Origin: Hyphomicrobiales bacterium
GTDB lineage: Bacteria; Pseudomonadota; Alphaproteobacteria; Rhizobiales; Rhizobiaceae
Reading direction: 5' to 3'
DNA: 43,923 nucleotides
NCBI GenBank assembly: GCA_900473185.1
Contig: UCKU01000002.1
Location: 1 to 43,923, forward strand
Positions 26,709-38,723 of the stretch are shown one piece after another. The translations under genes were made by a program, and so were the position numbers. Position 1 is the stretch's first letter; each line of letters opens with the position of its first letter. A model generated the notes under the pieces. That model was given only the letters and a program-made list of their open reading frames with translations, was not told where the DNA came from and made no database searches.

Positions 26709-27097
26709 ATCGTCTTCATGCCGTCTTCGGAACGGTCCGCGAGGACGCGATCGGCCGCCTCGTAGTGACTCGGCCGGATATTGCCCCTCACCATGGCAAA
26801 GGCAGCCGACAGGACGGCGACATCGTCCGAAAAGCCGATAACGGCGAAGATATCGGGGACGATATCAACAGGCATGACGAAGTAGGCAAGGGCTGCCAGA
26901 AGAACGCCGCGCACTCTGGTGGGCGTCTGCGGATCGAGCGCGCAATAGAAACCGGCAACCACATCGCGGGAGAATGGAATCTGCCGCACGGCGCGGCGAA
27001 AGGTCGGCCAGAATTTCTGCCGAACCGTCTTTTCACGACGGTTCTGCGTATCCTCGTCGCCCGGCAACAGAATTTCCCCGTATTTGACCTCGTCCAT
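26705..27097 (-). CDS. YkvA/DUF1232 family protein
   Basis: This 130-residue protein carries the DUF1232 core: RVRGVLLAALAYFVMPVDIVPDIFAVIGFSDDVAVLSAAFAMV, a hydrophobic hairpin with the conserved PVDIVPD motif. The flanks are polar. Its function is unknown; membrane association is likely. I chose the ATG at 27097 behind AAGGGAT, since the 15 codons upstream (from 27142) have no family match. Its TAA stop lies inside the right arm of the RIME-like repeat. It is on the same strand as the pterin dehydratase, 68 bases downstream of it. Confidence 0.87.
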   Translation of the reverse strand: MDEVKYGEILLPGDEDTQNRREKTVRQKFWPTFRRAVRQIPFSRDVVAGFYCALDPQTPTRVRGVLLAALAYFVMPVDIVPDIFAVIGFSDDVAVLSAAFAMVRGNIRPSHYEAADRVLADRSEDGMKTI

Positions 27098-27165
27098 CCC
27101 GATATCCCTTGTGGTCGCTCCGAAAATATGGTGATGGCGCAAGCCGTTTCAATCGGCCGATTCAA

Positions 27166-27468
27166 TCAAGCCCGCCGCGCCGAAGCCTTTTCCATGGCCC
27201 TTGCGAGCTTGAAATCCAGCTCCGTCAACCCGCCGGCGTCATGCGTGTTGAGCTTCACCTCGACGCGGGAATAGACGTTGAACCATTCCGGATGATGGTT
27301 GAGTTTTTCGGCCGCAAGTGCGGATTCCGTCATGAAACCGAAAGCTTCCACGAAATTTGCGAATTTGAATGTCTTCGAAATCGAGCCTGCCGCATCATCG
27401 AGCGTCCAGCCCGCGAGTTCACCAAGCAACTGGCTGATCGCCGGCCTTTCCAGCTTTTCCATTTTCAT
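27166..27468 (-). CDS. phhB: 4a-hydroxytetrahydrobiopterin dehydratase (pterin-4a-carbinolamine dehydratase)
   Basis: This 100-residue protein recycles the pterin cofactor by dehydrating 4a-hydroxytetrahydropterin in the cytosol. The signature is [33 protein letters not shown], where the two His, the Pro-Glu-Trp and the THDAGGLT segment form the active site. The start [21 protein letters not shown] matches the family. No phenylalanine hydroxylase gene is in the window, so its partner enzyme is elsewhere or it has another role. It is upstream of the YkvA-type gene and divergent from the phosphatase gene, with 35 bases between. Confidence 0.95.
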   Translation of the reverse strand: MKMEKLERPAISQLLGELAGWTLDDAAGSISKTFKFANFVEAFGFMTESALAAEKLNHHPEWFNVYSRVEVKLNTHDAGGLTELDFKLARAMEKASARRA

Positions 27469-27503
27469 GCCATGTTCCTTTCATCCTTCCATCGGATCCT
27501 CAG

Positions 27504-28004
27504 ATGAAACGTATCAGCATCCTCTTTGTTTGCATGGGCAATATCTGCCGCTCTCCGCTTGCCGAGGGAATATTTGGCCATGTCGCTGACGAGGGTGGCC
27601 TTGGCGATGCTTTCCGCATCGAATCCGCCGGTCTCGGCAGCTGGCATCAGGGCGAACTTCCCGACCGACGCTCGATCACCACCGCAAGCGCGCATGGCAT
27701 CGACATTACCGGGCAGCGCGCCCGGAAGATATTACCTGAGGATTTTGACGATTTCGATCTGATCCTCGCCATGGACCGCTCGAATGTTACAGAACTGCGC
27801 CGGCGCTCATCGCACGCGGACAACATCCATCTCTTCGGCGATTTCGCGCTCGGCACCGGGGAAGATATTCCCGATCCCTATTATGGCGACCGGGAAGACT
27901 TCGAGTTCGTTTACGCCAGGCTCTTCAGCGGCTGCAGCGCGCTGGTAGAGAGGCTCGGCACCAGCCTTGGCTCGTGGAGCGGGAAGACCTCTTCAGTCAG
28001 GTAA
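27504..28004 (+). CDS. Low-molecular-weight protein-tyrosine phosphatase
   Basis: This 166-residue enzyme removes phosphate from phosphotyrosine or similar substrates. The P-loop is VCMGNICRSP, with the nucleophile Cys10 and Arg16. The general acid lies in DIPDPYYGDREDF (DPYYG). ESAGLGSWHQGELPDRR is also typical. No tyrosine kinase gene or exopolysaccharide cluster is nearby. The last 94 bases overlap, on the opposite strand, with the 3' end of thpR. It is divergent from the pterin dehydratase. Confidence 0.95.
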   Translation: MKRISILFVCMGNICRSPLAEGIFGHVADEGGLGDAFRIESAGLGSWHQGELPDRRSITTASAHGIDITGQRARKILPEDFDDFDLILAMDRSNVTELRRRSSHADNIHLFGDFALGTGEDIPDPYYGDREDFEFVYARLFSGCSALVERLGTSLGSWSGKTSSVR

Positions 28005-28504
28005 GGTCCGCCGCCGACCGATTCGCGCGACGACAGAAGCACGAAACGCGGCACGGTGAAGGTCGAGGTCTGGAAGTTGCCGCGGCCGGCGAGATAGTGG
28101 ACGACATCGTCGACGCGCGAATATTTCAGCCGGGCAAGCGTGACATGCGGCGTGAACTTGCGCGGGTCCGGCGGCAGGCCGATGCGCTGGCAGATCCGCT
28201 CGATCTCGCCCTGCAAGGCGTACATTTCAGGCGAAGGAGAAACTCCCGCCCAGATCGAATGCGGTTTTTTGGAGCCGAAGGAGCCGATGCCTTCAAGCCG
28301 AAGCTGGAATTCCGGCCGGTCGATGCGATCGAGACGCTCGACGATTTCGTCTGCCGTGCGTCCATCGACATCGCCGATGAAGCGAAGTGTGATGTGGTAA
28401 TTCTCCACATCGATCCATCGAGCTCCGGGAAGACCACCGCGCAACAATGACAGGCTCATCGCCGCATTGCGCGGAATTTCGAGGGCGGTAAAAAGTCTCG
28501 GCAT
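27911..28504 (-). CDS. thpR: RNA 2',3'-cyclic phosphodiesterase (2'-5' RNA ligase family)
   Basis: ThpR opens 2',3'-cyclic phosphates at RNA ends. The 197-residue protein has the two HxT motifs of the 2H family: YHITLRF (residues 36-42) and PHVTLARLK (His120). The start MPRLFTALEIPRNAAMSLSLLR is family-like, so I chose the ATG at 28504 rather than 45 bases upstream. The last ~20 residues after EEVFPL extend beyond the usual end of the fold, and this tail is the part antisense to the tyrosine phosphatase gene (94 bases). It is a single gene, 68 bases downstream of the esterase gene. Confidence 0.92.
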   Translation of the reverse strand: MPRLFTALEIPRNAAMSLSLLRGGLPGARWIDVENYHITLRFIGDVDGRTADEIVERLDRIDRPEFQLRLEGIGSFGSKKPHSIWAGVSPSPEMYALQGEIERICQRIGLPPDPRKFTPHVTLARLKYSRVDDVVHYLAGRGNFQTSTFTVPRFVLLSSRESVGGGPYLTEEVFPLHEPRLVPSLSTSALQPLKSLA

Positions 28505-28572
28505 AACGAGCACTCCCCGAATCTTTTGCAGGTGCTCACACGGAATCACGCATTACAAACCTGTGCAAGCCC

Positions 28573-29217
28573 CTATTTCTTCACAGAAGAAATCGTCTCG
28601 ACGAATTTTGTGACAGCCGGCTCCATCTTCTCCACCATCACATCCACGCCCTTGGCATTGGGATGCATGCCATCATCGAGCTTCAGGCTGGCATCCAGAA
28701 CCACACCGTCGAGGAAAAATGGATAGAGTTCAACCCCATGTTTTTCCGCAAGTTTCTGGTAGATCGGGTTGAAGCGTTCGGCATAGTCCGCACCCATGTT
28801 CGGCGGCGCCATCATGCCGGCAAGTAGCACGGCAATGCCGCGCTCTTTTAACCGGCTTATCATCTGGTCGAGATTCTTTTCACTCTGCTCCGGCGGGATG
28901 CCGCGAAGCGCGTCATTGGCGCCAAGTTCGAGAATCACCCCGTCGGTTCCGTCAGGAATGGACCAGTCGATTCGCGCAAGCCCGCCCGTGGTGGTGTCGC
29001 CCGAGACGCCGGCATTTGTGATCGAAACGTCGGCCCCTCTGGCCTTCAGTGCAGCCTGCAGCTTCTCGGGAAAGCCGTCGCCTGGCGGCAACTGGTAACC
29101 CGCCATCAGGCTGTCGCCAAACCCGACCAGATTGATCGTGCGCGCTTGCGCAACCGTCGAGAAAATCAGCGAGAGGATGATGACAGCGAAGTGAAGGGCG
29201 GCAACTTTAAATCTCAT
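28573..29217 (-). CDS. SGNH/GDSL arylesterase (TesA-like)
   Basis: This 214-residue secreted enzyme begins with a signal peptide (MRFKVAALHFAVIILSLIFSTVAQA). The SGNH hydrolase motifs are all present: GFGDSLMAGYQ (block I, Ser36), SGDTTTGGL (block II), GANDALRG (block III) and DDGMHPNAKG (block V, Asp182 and His185). It resembles E. coli TesA, an acyl-CoA thioesterase I, and acts in the periplasm. It is divergent from the YbbA-like ATPase and the YbbP-like permease, as tesA is in E. coli. Confidence 0.93.
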   Translation of the reverse strand: MRFKVAALHFAVIILSLIFSTVAQARTINLVGFGDSLMAGYQLPPGDGFPEKLQAALKARGADVSITNAGVSGDTTTGGLARIDWSIPDGTDGVILELGANDALRGIPPEQSEKNLDQMISRLKERGIAVLLAGMMAPPNMGADYAERFNPIYQKLAEKHGVELYPFFLDGVVLDASLKLDDGMHPNAKGVDVMVEKMEPAVTKFVETISSVKK

Positions 29218-29288
29218 AATGCTTTCCCTAGATTGGCTAGGTGCCGTTATGCGGCCATTCGGTTGGGAATTATATAGGGCGATTTCTG

Positions 29289-29992
<704 letters not shown>

Positions 29993-29996
<4 letters not shown>

Positions 29997-32536
29997 CAAT
30001 CATCACGCCGCGTATCTCGCTCGCCTTCCGTCTGGCCCTACGCGAGCTGCGCGGCGGCCTGAAGGGCTTCTACATCTTCCTCGCCTGTATCGCGCTCGGC
30101 ACCGCCGCAATCGCTGCCGTCAACTCGGTCTCACAGTCGATCACCGATACGATCGCCTCACAGGGGCAGGAGCTCTTGGCCGGTGACGTCCGCTTCGAAC
30201 TTAACAACCGCCAGGCAACGCCAGAGGAAATGAATTTCCTGCGTGGCCTTGGCGAAGTCTCCGTTTCCACCGGCTTGCGCTCCATGGCTCGCAAGCCCGA
30301 TGGATCCGATCAAGCGCTGGTCGAGGTCAAGGCCGTCGACGATGCCTATCCGCTCTACGGCACTTTTGAAGCAGAGCCGAACTATCCGCTCGCCTCCCTG
30401 CTATCAGGAGAAGGCGGCACTTACGGCGCGGTCGTTGCCCCGCTGTTGCTGGAGCGGTTGGGATTGCAGATCGGCGACGAACTGCTGCTCGGCAACGTCA
30501 AGCTCAGCATCACGGGCACGGTCAAGACCGAGCCGGATGCGCTCTCGGAAGGCTTCGGCTTCGCCCCACGCATGCTCATCAGCCGAAACGCGCTTCAGGC
30601 GTCCGGCCTGATCCAGACCGGCAGCCTTGTGGAACATGTCTACAAAATCAAACTGGAAGACCGCGGCACGATGAGCGGCATCCAGGCGCGCGCTACCAGA
30701 GAATTCCCTTCTGCCGGCTGGTCGGTCCGGACCAGCGATCGCGCCGCCCCGTCGCTGACGGAAAACATTACCCGCTTCTCGCAGTTCCTCACGCTGGTCG
30801 GCCTGACCGCATTGATCGTCGGCGGCGTCGGCGTCGCCAACGCGGTTCGCGCCTTCCTCGATGCCAAACGCACGACGATTGCGACCTTCAAATGCCTGGG
30901 CGCTCCGGCAGCCGTCGTGGTCTGGATCTATCTCTTCCAGATCGCCATTATCGCGGCAGTCGGCATCCTGATCGGTCTTGTGCTCGGCGCCTTGTCACCG
31001 ATGCTGGCCGCACAGTTCCTCGCCCAGTTCCTGCCGGTCTCCACCGATCCGACCCTCTATCCCGGCGCTCTGCTGCTTGCAGCCCTCTTCGGCATGCTGA
31101 CGATGCTTGCCTTTGCCATCCTGCCGCTCGGCCATGCGCGCGAAGTGCCGGCAACCGCACTCTTCCGCGAGCAAGGTTTCGAGGCACGCCACCTGCCCTC
31201 CTGGCCCTACGTGTTACTCGCCGCGCTCTTCATGGCAGCACTCGCGGGCCTTGCCATCTTTACCGCCTATGACCGCTTCATCGCTGTTGTCTTCGTCGGC
31301 GCCATCATCTTCGCCTTCGTCATTCTGCGCCTCGTCGCGGCTTTGATCGCCTGGCTGGCGCGCAGAAGCCCGCGCGTCAACTCGCCGGCGCTGCGGCTGG
31401 CGATCGGCAATATCCATCGCCCCGGAGCACTGACGCCCTCCGTCGTGCTCTCGCTCGGTCTCGGCCTTGCGCTGCTGGTCACTCTCACACTGATCGACGG
31501 CAACCTGCGCCAGCAGCTGACCGGCCGCATGAATGAAGGTGCGCCGAACTTCTTCTTTGTTGATATCCAGAGCGCCGAAGTCGATGCCTTCCGCAACCTG
31601 ATCCATACCCAGTCGCCGAACGGCAAGCTGGTGGAAGTGCCAATGCTGCGCGGCCGCATCATCGCCTTCAATGGCCAGGATGTGACCAAGATGAATGTGC
31701 CGGCGGCGGGCCGCTGGGTGCTGAATGGCGACCGCGGCATCACTTACGAGGAAAGCCCGCCGGAGAATTCCGTCCTCACCGAAGGCCAGTGGTGGGGCAA
31801 GGACTATAGTGGTGAGCCGCTTGTTTCCTTCTCGGCCGAGGAGGCGCATGAGCTCGGCCTCAAGATCGGCGATACCGTCACCGTTAACGTTCTCGGCCGC
31901 AACATCACCGCCAAGATTGCCAATCTGCGGCGTGTCGAATGGGAATCGCTGTCGATCAATTTCGTCATGGTGTTCTCGCCGAACACCTTTCGTGGCGCTC
32001 CGCATGCATGGTTGGCGACACTGACAGATCCCGCATCGACCGAGACTGAAGACGCCGCAATCCTGAAATCGGTGACCAACGCCTATCCGACGATCACGAG
32101 CGTCCGCGTCAAGGACGCGATCGATATCGTCAACCAGCTGGTCGGCGAGCTTGCGACTGCGATCCGCGCCGCAGCTTCCGTTGCGCTCATCGCCTCCGTT
32201 CTCGTGCTGGCCGGCGCACTTGCCGCCGGAAATCGGGCGCGCACGCATGATGCCGTTGTGCTGAAGACCCTCGGCGCGACCCGCACTATGCTGATCCGCG
32301 CTTTCAGCTACGAATATTTGATCCTTGGTGTCGCGACCGCCATCTTCGCGCTCTTTGCCGGCGGCGTGGCGGCCTGGTTCATCGTCAGCCGCATCATGCG
32401 CCTGCCCTCCACTTTCATGCCCGACGTCGCGGGTCTGACCCTGGTCACAGCCCTCGTGCTGACCGTCGGCATCGGCCTGATCGGCACCTGGCGCATCCTC
32501 GGACAGAAGGCAGCACCCGTTTTGCGCGAGCTGTAA
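29993..32536 (+). CDS. FtsX-type ABC transporter permease (YbbP-like)
   Basis: This 847-residue permease has the four-segment FtsX layout twice over. Membrane segments are at about residue 25, then 255-410 and 415-455, with a last group from 720 to 830. A large periplasmic domain lies between 45 and 250, and a second between 500 and 715. The YbbA-YbbP type is annotated as an exporter of the MacB superfamily; its cargo is unknown. The start ATG overlaps the ATPase stop (ATGA), so the two are coupled. The segment RARTHDAVVLKTLGATR near 750 is the coupling region for the ATPase. Confidence 0.93.
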
Positions 32537-32599
32537 CGGGTGAGGGGCCTAAATCCCTTCACCTTACGGCGATTTAACCGAACGGCAGATTGCAAAGCC

Positions 32600-32628
32600 C
32601 TTGTTTGAAATGGGCGAAAGCCTCATAT
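32600..32628 (+). promoter_or_regulatory. Candidate promoter of the Bax-inhibitor gene
   Basis: CTTGTT (32600-32605) and TCATAT (32623-32628) with a 17-base spacer resemble the rhizobial consensus CTTGAC-N17-CTATAT. The expected start near 32636 would make a leader of about 80 bases that contains the whole ybhL-type structure. Confidence 0.45.
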
Positions 32629-32636
32629 TGTCAGCA

Positions 32637-32715
32637 GGCATGCTGGAAGCTCCGCAGCGGCGCCCGGGTCGTAAACCCGACACCGTATTTCCATCGGAGC
32701 TTGTAAGAGGAAACT
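32637..32715 (+). ncRNA. ybhL-type leader RNA motif
   Basis: The 5' untranslated region of the Bax-inhibitor gene folds as a closed structure. A perfect 8-bp stem pairs AAGCTCCG (32647-32654) with CGGAGCTT (32695-32702). An inner hairpin pairs CGGGT (32665-32669) with ACCCG (32675-32679). The ribosome binding site AAGAGG lies 2 bases after the outer stem. The ybhL leader is a known alphaproteobacterial RNA motif found upstream of ybhL-type genes, and this gene is one, so location and shape agree. I have not compared it with the covariance model. What it senses, if anything, is unknown. Confidence 0.8.
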
Positions 32716-33444
32716 ATGGCTGATCTTCGTAACTATCAAAGCCGCGCACAAGCCGGCGAAGTGATTGATCAAGGCCTCCGCGCTTATATGCTCAAGGTCT
32801 ACAACCTGATGGCGCTGGGTCTGGCGATCACTGGTGTGGCCGCCTATCTGTCATTCCAGTTCGCTTTCGCCAATGGCGAGCTAACTGCATTCGGTCAGGC
32901 GATTTATGCAAGCCCGCTTCGGTGGGTTGTCATTCTTGCGCCGCTTGCTGCAGTGTTCTTCCTGAGCTTCCGTATTAACCAGATGAGCGTGGCTGCAGCG
33001 CAGACCACTTTCTGGGTCTATTCCGCACTGGTCGGGTTGTCGCTATCGTCGATCTTCATAATTTATACCGGCCAGAGCATCGTACAGACCTTCTTCGTGA
33101 CGGCCGCCTCCTTCGGTGCGCTGTCGCTTTACGGTTACACGACCAAACGCAACCTGTCGGCGATGGGTTCGTTCCTGATCATGGGTCTCTTCGGCCTGAT
33201 CATCGCTTCGATCGTCAACATCTTCCTGGCTTCGTCCGCCGTGCAGTTCGCGATCTCCGCGATCGGCGTGCTGATCTTTGCAGGCCTCACCGCCTACGAC
33301 ACGCAGCGCATTAAGGAAATGTATTTCGAAGCAGACGGTTATGACGTCGCCGGTCGCAAGGCCATCATGGGCGCTCTGACGCTCTACCTCGACTTCATCA
33401 ACCTCTTCATGTTCCTGCTGCAGTTCATGGGCAACCGTAAGTAA
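32716..33444 (+). CDS. Bax inhibitor-1/YccA family membrane protein (YbhL-like)
   Basis: This 242-residue inner-membrane protein has seven hydrophobic segments and the BI-1 pattern: YMLKVYNLMALGLAITGVAAYLSF near the start, IYTGQSIVQTFFVTAASFGALSLYGYTTKRNLSAMGSFLIMGLFG, and DTQRIKEMYFEADGYDVAGRKAIMGALTLYLDFINLFMFLLQFMG at the end, with the paired Asp typical of the pH-sensing pore. BI-1 proteins are proposed to leak calcium or protons. A ybhL-type leader precedes it, and an intrinsic terminator follows 19 bases after its stop, so it is transcribed alone. Confidence 0.95.
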   Translation: MADLRNYQSRAQAGEVIDQGLRAYMLKVYNLMALGLAITGVAAYLSFQFAFANGELTAFGQAIYASPLRWVVILAPLAAVFFLSFRINQMSVAAAQTTFWVYSALVGLSLSSIFIIYTGQSIVQTFFVTAASFGALSLYGYTTKRNLSAMGSFLIMGLFGLIIASIVNIFLASSAVQFAISAIGVLIFAGLTAYDTQRIKEMYFEADGYDVAGRKAIMGALTLYLDFINLFMFLLQFMGNRK

Positions 33445-33465
33445 GCAGGCTGGACTGAAAACGAA

Positions 33466-33489
33466 AAGGCGGCTTTGGCCGCCTTTTTT
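33466..33489 (+). terminator. Intrinsic terminator after the Bax-inhibitor gene
   Basis: The 8-bp stem AAGGCGGC / GCCGCCTT has a TTTG loop and is followed by TTTTTT. This is a textbook Rho-independent terminator. Confidence 0.95.
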
Positions 33490-33554
33490 GTTGCGGGCAG
33501 TTCGCTGGAGTGCTTCAACGTGAGCCTTCGTTCAACTGTACCGATCGATCCGAA

Positions 33555-34112
33555 ATGCTCCCTCTTCTGCGCGACGCCCTTCCTTCCGATCTTCCCGCCA
33601 TCACCGAAATCTACCGCGAGTCCGTGCTGAACGGCATTTCGAGCTACGAGATCATGCCGCCGACCGAAGCGGAAATGACGGCTCGCTACTCTGCTATTCG
33701 CGAGCAGGGCTATCCCTACATCGCCGCGACAGCCGAGGACGGAACCCTGCTCGGCTATGCCTATGCCTCGGCATTCCGCACCCGTCCTGCCTATCGCTGG
33801 CTGGTCGAGGATTCGATTTATCTGGGCACGGAGGCGCGCGGCAAGGGCATCGGCAAACTGCTCCTTGGAGAGCTGATTTCGCGCTGCACTGTCTCTGGCT
33901 TCCGCCAGATGACCGCCGTCATCGGTGGTGCAAGCCCGGCTTCTATCGCGCTTCACCGTTCGCTGGGTTTTGAAGAGATTGGTCTGATGAAAGGTGCCGG
34001 CTACAAGCACGGCCGCTGGCTGGATACGATGCTGATGCAGCGCAGACTGGGCGAAGGAACAGAAACCCATCCCGACCCTGAAACCTATCCGGGCACGCTG
34101 TTCAAAGGGTGA
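33555..34112 (+). CDS. GNAT family N-acetyltransferase (phosphinothricin acetyltransferase-like)
   Basis: This 185-residue protein resembles the Pat/Bar-MddA group: LLRDALPSDLPAITEIYRESVLNGISSYEI at the N-terminus, YAYASAFRTRPAYRWLVEDSIYLGTEARGKGIGKLLLGELI (acetyl-CoA loop R-x-x-GIG), and VIGGASPASIALHRSLGFEEIG. The group acylates amino-acid-like compounds such as phosphinothricin or methionine sulphone. I take ATG 33555 because the residues before it have no match; a GTG at 33510 is a possible alternative. It stands alone after the terminator of the Bax-inhibitor gene and converges on the DUF2794 gene. Confidence 0.88.
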   Translation: MLPLLRDALPSDLPAITEIYRESVLNGISSYEIMPPTEAEMTARYSAIREQGYPYIAATAEDGTLLGYAYASAFRTRPAYRWLVEDSIYLGTEARGKGIGKLLLGELISRCTVSGFRQMTAVIGGASPASIALHRSLGFEEIGLMKGAGYKHGRWLDTMLMQRRLGEGTETHPDPETYPGTLFKG

Positions 34113-34119
34113 TAATCGC

Positions 34120-34521
34120 TTACTTGTCGACGAGCTTCAGCGACTTGTCGAAAACCTTCAGGACTGGCCCAAGCTCGTGGCCACGCTTCAGGATCATGCC
34201 GTTGAAGTTGACGACCGAATAGGCGCCCTGCTTGGCGGCAAGCTTCGGATTCTTCTCGATGCGGAAGAGCGGCATTTCGCCCGAACGCTTGAAGACGGAG
34301 AACACCGCCTTCTCTCCAGTGTGGTCGATAGCATAGTCTTTCCACTCGCCTTCGCCCACCATTCGACCGTAGATCCACAGAATCTGGTCGAGCTCCCGCC
34401 GGTGAAATGTCACTGGCATCGGATCCTTGTTCTGTCTGTATTCCTTGAGATCAACGACGGTTGAAGAGCTATTGTCGACGGAGCGGCTTTCGCCGTGTCG
34501 CAAATCCGGCGTATCTGTCAT
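34120..34521 (-). CDS. DUF2794 domain-containing protein
   Basis: This 133-residue protein matches the alphaproteobacterial DUF2794 family: VTFHRRELDQILWIYGRMVGEGEWKDYAIDHTGEKAVFSVFKRSGEMPLFRIEKNPKLAAKQGAY is its core. It has no signal peptide or membrane segment. The function is unknown. I chose the ATG at 34521 (GGGAG upstream), since the 28 codons before it are unmatched. Its 3' end converges on the GNAT gene with 7 bases between stops. Confidence 0.88.
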   Translation of the reverse strand: MTDTPDLRHGESRSVDNSSSTVVDLKEYRQNKDPMPVTFHRRELDQILWIYGRMVGEGEWKDYAIDHTGEKAVFSVFKRSGEMPLFRIEKNPKLAAKQGAYSVVNFNGMILKRGHELGPVLKVFDKSLKLVDK

Positions 34522-34770
34522 CAGACTCCCAAGACCTCCACGTGTGACAGGAGAGTGACAGTTTGCCCGAGCCACGGCAAATTGCAAGGGCACCGACTGC
34601 CACACTGGGGACGAAACCTGCTTTCTGCGCAGTGCCGCATTTCAGTCAAAACAGCGCCTCATTTCCAAGAGAACTATAGGTTCCAGTTTGGCGCCAGCGC
34701 GCCAAAGGGCCCGGCGGAGCGTATCGACCTTAACCCCAGCCCCGAATACGCTTGGCCGGGCCGCCTGACA

Positions 34771-34790
34771 TTCATCCGCAAGCGGATGAA
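34771..34790 (-). terminator. Hairpin after the DUF1223 gene
   Basis: TTCATCC and GGATGAA (9 bp with the inner pairs) form a hairpin that begins 5 bases after the stop. No T-run follows on the minus strand, so it is only a possible terminator. A second perfect 8-bp stem, TTTGGCGC/GCGCCAAA, lies at 34687-34706. Confidence 0.4.
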
Positions 34791-34794
34791 ATCC

Positions 34795-35535
34795 TTAGAT
34801 ATTTTTTCCCGCCATGACGACTGTCGCGCCGAGGATCGCTCCCGGATCGCCGTTATCAGTCACAGACTGCAAGAGAATCGCTGATCCCTCGAGATCGGGC
34901 TTTTCCATCACGCTGGCCGGCAGAGTGAGCGTCGTAGCCTTGCCATCCCACATGCCGACGGTCTCCACATCGGTCACGCTGTGGAGGTAGGAAATCTTCT
35001 GGCCGCTGTTTTCGCCTTTTTCGACGTCGATCGTTTTTTCCTTGTCGAAATAGACGATCACCACATTGGCCTTGCCCTGGCCCGCGCCGAGCTTGATCTC
35101 TAATTGGTCGCCGCTCATGCGAGCACTGACAGGCACGGTAAGGCCTTTGCCCTCATTGGCATAGCCGTTTATCTTGCCGTTGATGCCGGCAAGATCGGCG
35201 CCTGCGAGATGGTCACGGCCATTGACGATTGCCTGCGGCGTATAGACGTTGCTGCGGCCCATCATGCGGGCATAGCCGTACTGCCGCTCGGTATTTTCCT
35301 TCGAGCTCAGCGTGTCGGCCCAGCCGAGATAATTCCAGTAATCGACATGATAGGCGAGCGCGATGACATTGCCCTGGCTGACGAGCTTGCGGAATGCGGC
35401 ATCGGCCGGCGGACAGGAGGCGCAGCCCTGCGCCGTGAACAGCTCAACGACGCCTTTCGGCGTGCCATCTTCGGCCAGGAGAGGACCTGCAAAAGCAAGC
35501 CCGGCGATCAGCGGGATCATAAAACGCGGGGACAT
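34795..35535 (-). CDS. DUF1223 secreted thioredoxin-like protein
   Basis: This 246-residue protein has a signal peptide (MSPRFMIPLIAGLAFAGPLLA) and a thioredoxin-like motif with CASC at Cys38 and Cys41 (ELFTAQGCASCPPADAAF). VIALAYHVDYWNYLGWADTLSSKENTERQYGYARMMGRSNVYTPQAIVNGRDHLAG is the conserved DUF1223 core. It is periplasmic; the CxxC suggests redox activity, but the family function is unknown. It is on the same strand as acnA and lies 236 bases downstream of it, beyond the acnA terminator. Confidence 0.92.
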   Translation of the reverse strand: MSPRFMIPLIAGLAFAGPLLAEDGTPKGVVELFTAQGCASCPPADAAFRKLVSQGNVIALAYHVDYWNYLGWADTLSSKENTERQYGYARMMGRSNVYTPQAIVNGRDHLAGADLAGINGKINGYANEGKGLTVPVSARMSGDQLEIKLGAGQGKANVVIVYFDKEKTIDVEKGENSGQKISYLHSVTDVETVGMWDGKATTLTLPASVMEKPDLEGSAILLQSVTDNGDPGAILGATVVMAGKNI

Positions 35536-35715
35536 TCACCAGCACCTCTTTTCCAGGGCCAGCAGCGGTCCTGAACCGCCGGCTCTGAGATATGAACGTA
35601 CGAATAATCCTTCCGGGTCCAAACGGAAAGTCACGAACGGGTGAGACGGAGCCCCAGGCGGATGGCGGCCGAAACACATCACCGTGAGCAGTGAAACAGC
35701 CTCGTTCTCCGCAAA

Positions 35716-35746
35716 GAAAAACCGCCAGAAATTACTCTCCGGCGGT
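35716..35746 (-). terminator. Intrinsic terminator after acnA
   Basis: ACCGCC (35721-35726) pairs with GGCGGT (35741-35746); on the minus strand the stem is followed by TTTT. It begins 26 bases after the acnA stop. Confidence 0.8.
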
Positions 35747-35771
35747 CATTATCAGGCAAGTATCTTAACAA

Positions 35772-38462
<2,691 letters not shown>

Positions 38463-38723
38463 GAGAGACCCCGTTTCTGATAGCCAACACAGTCGTGCGA
38501 ACGCCTATGCACTTAATGCACATCAGGATGCGGGTACGGCCATTTCCGCTGTCCGCACGTGAGGAAAGACCCCAAGTTCGGCGCAAGGATGAAATTCACG
38601 CCGACCGCTGGCGTGGTTGCAGGTCTTATAGATAATTTCGTAAAGACTTGCCATACCGACAAAGGTCAAAATTGGACATTTTTTGAGCCTTGTTGATGGC
38701 GCCAACGAAGAAAGAGCCGATGC

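Noticed and set aside
31214..32248. A 344-codon minus-strand open frame opposite the FtsX-type permease
   Set aside because: Low-complexity His/Arg/Asp-rich mirror sequence; the plus-strand permease is complete.
38640..38680. A promoter for acnA on the minus strand with TTGACC followed 17 bases later by TCTTTA
   Set aside because: The -10 match is poor; I do not list it as a feature.
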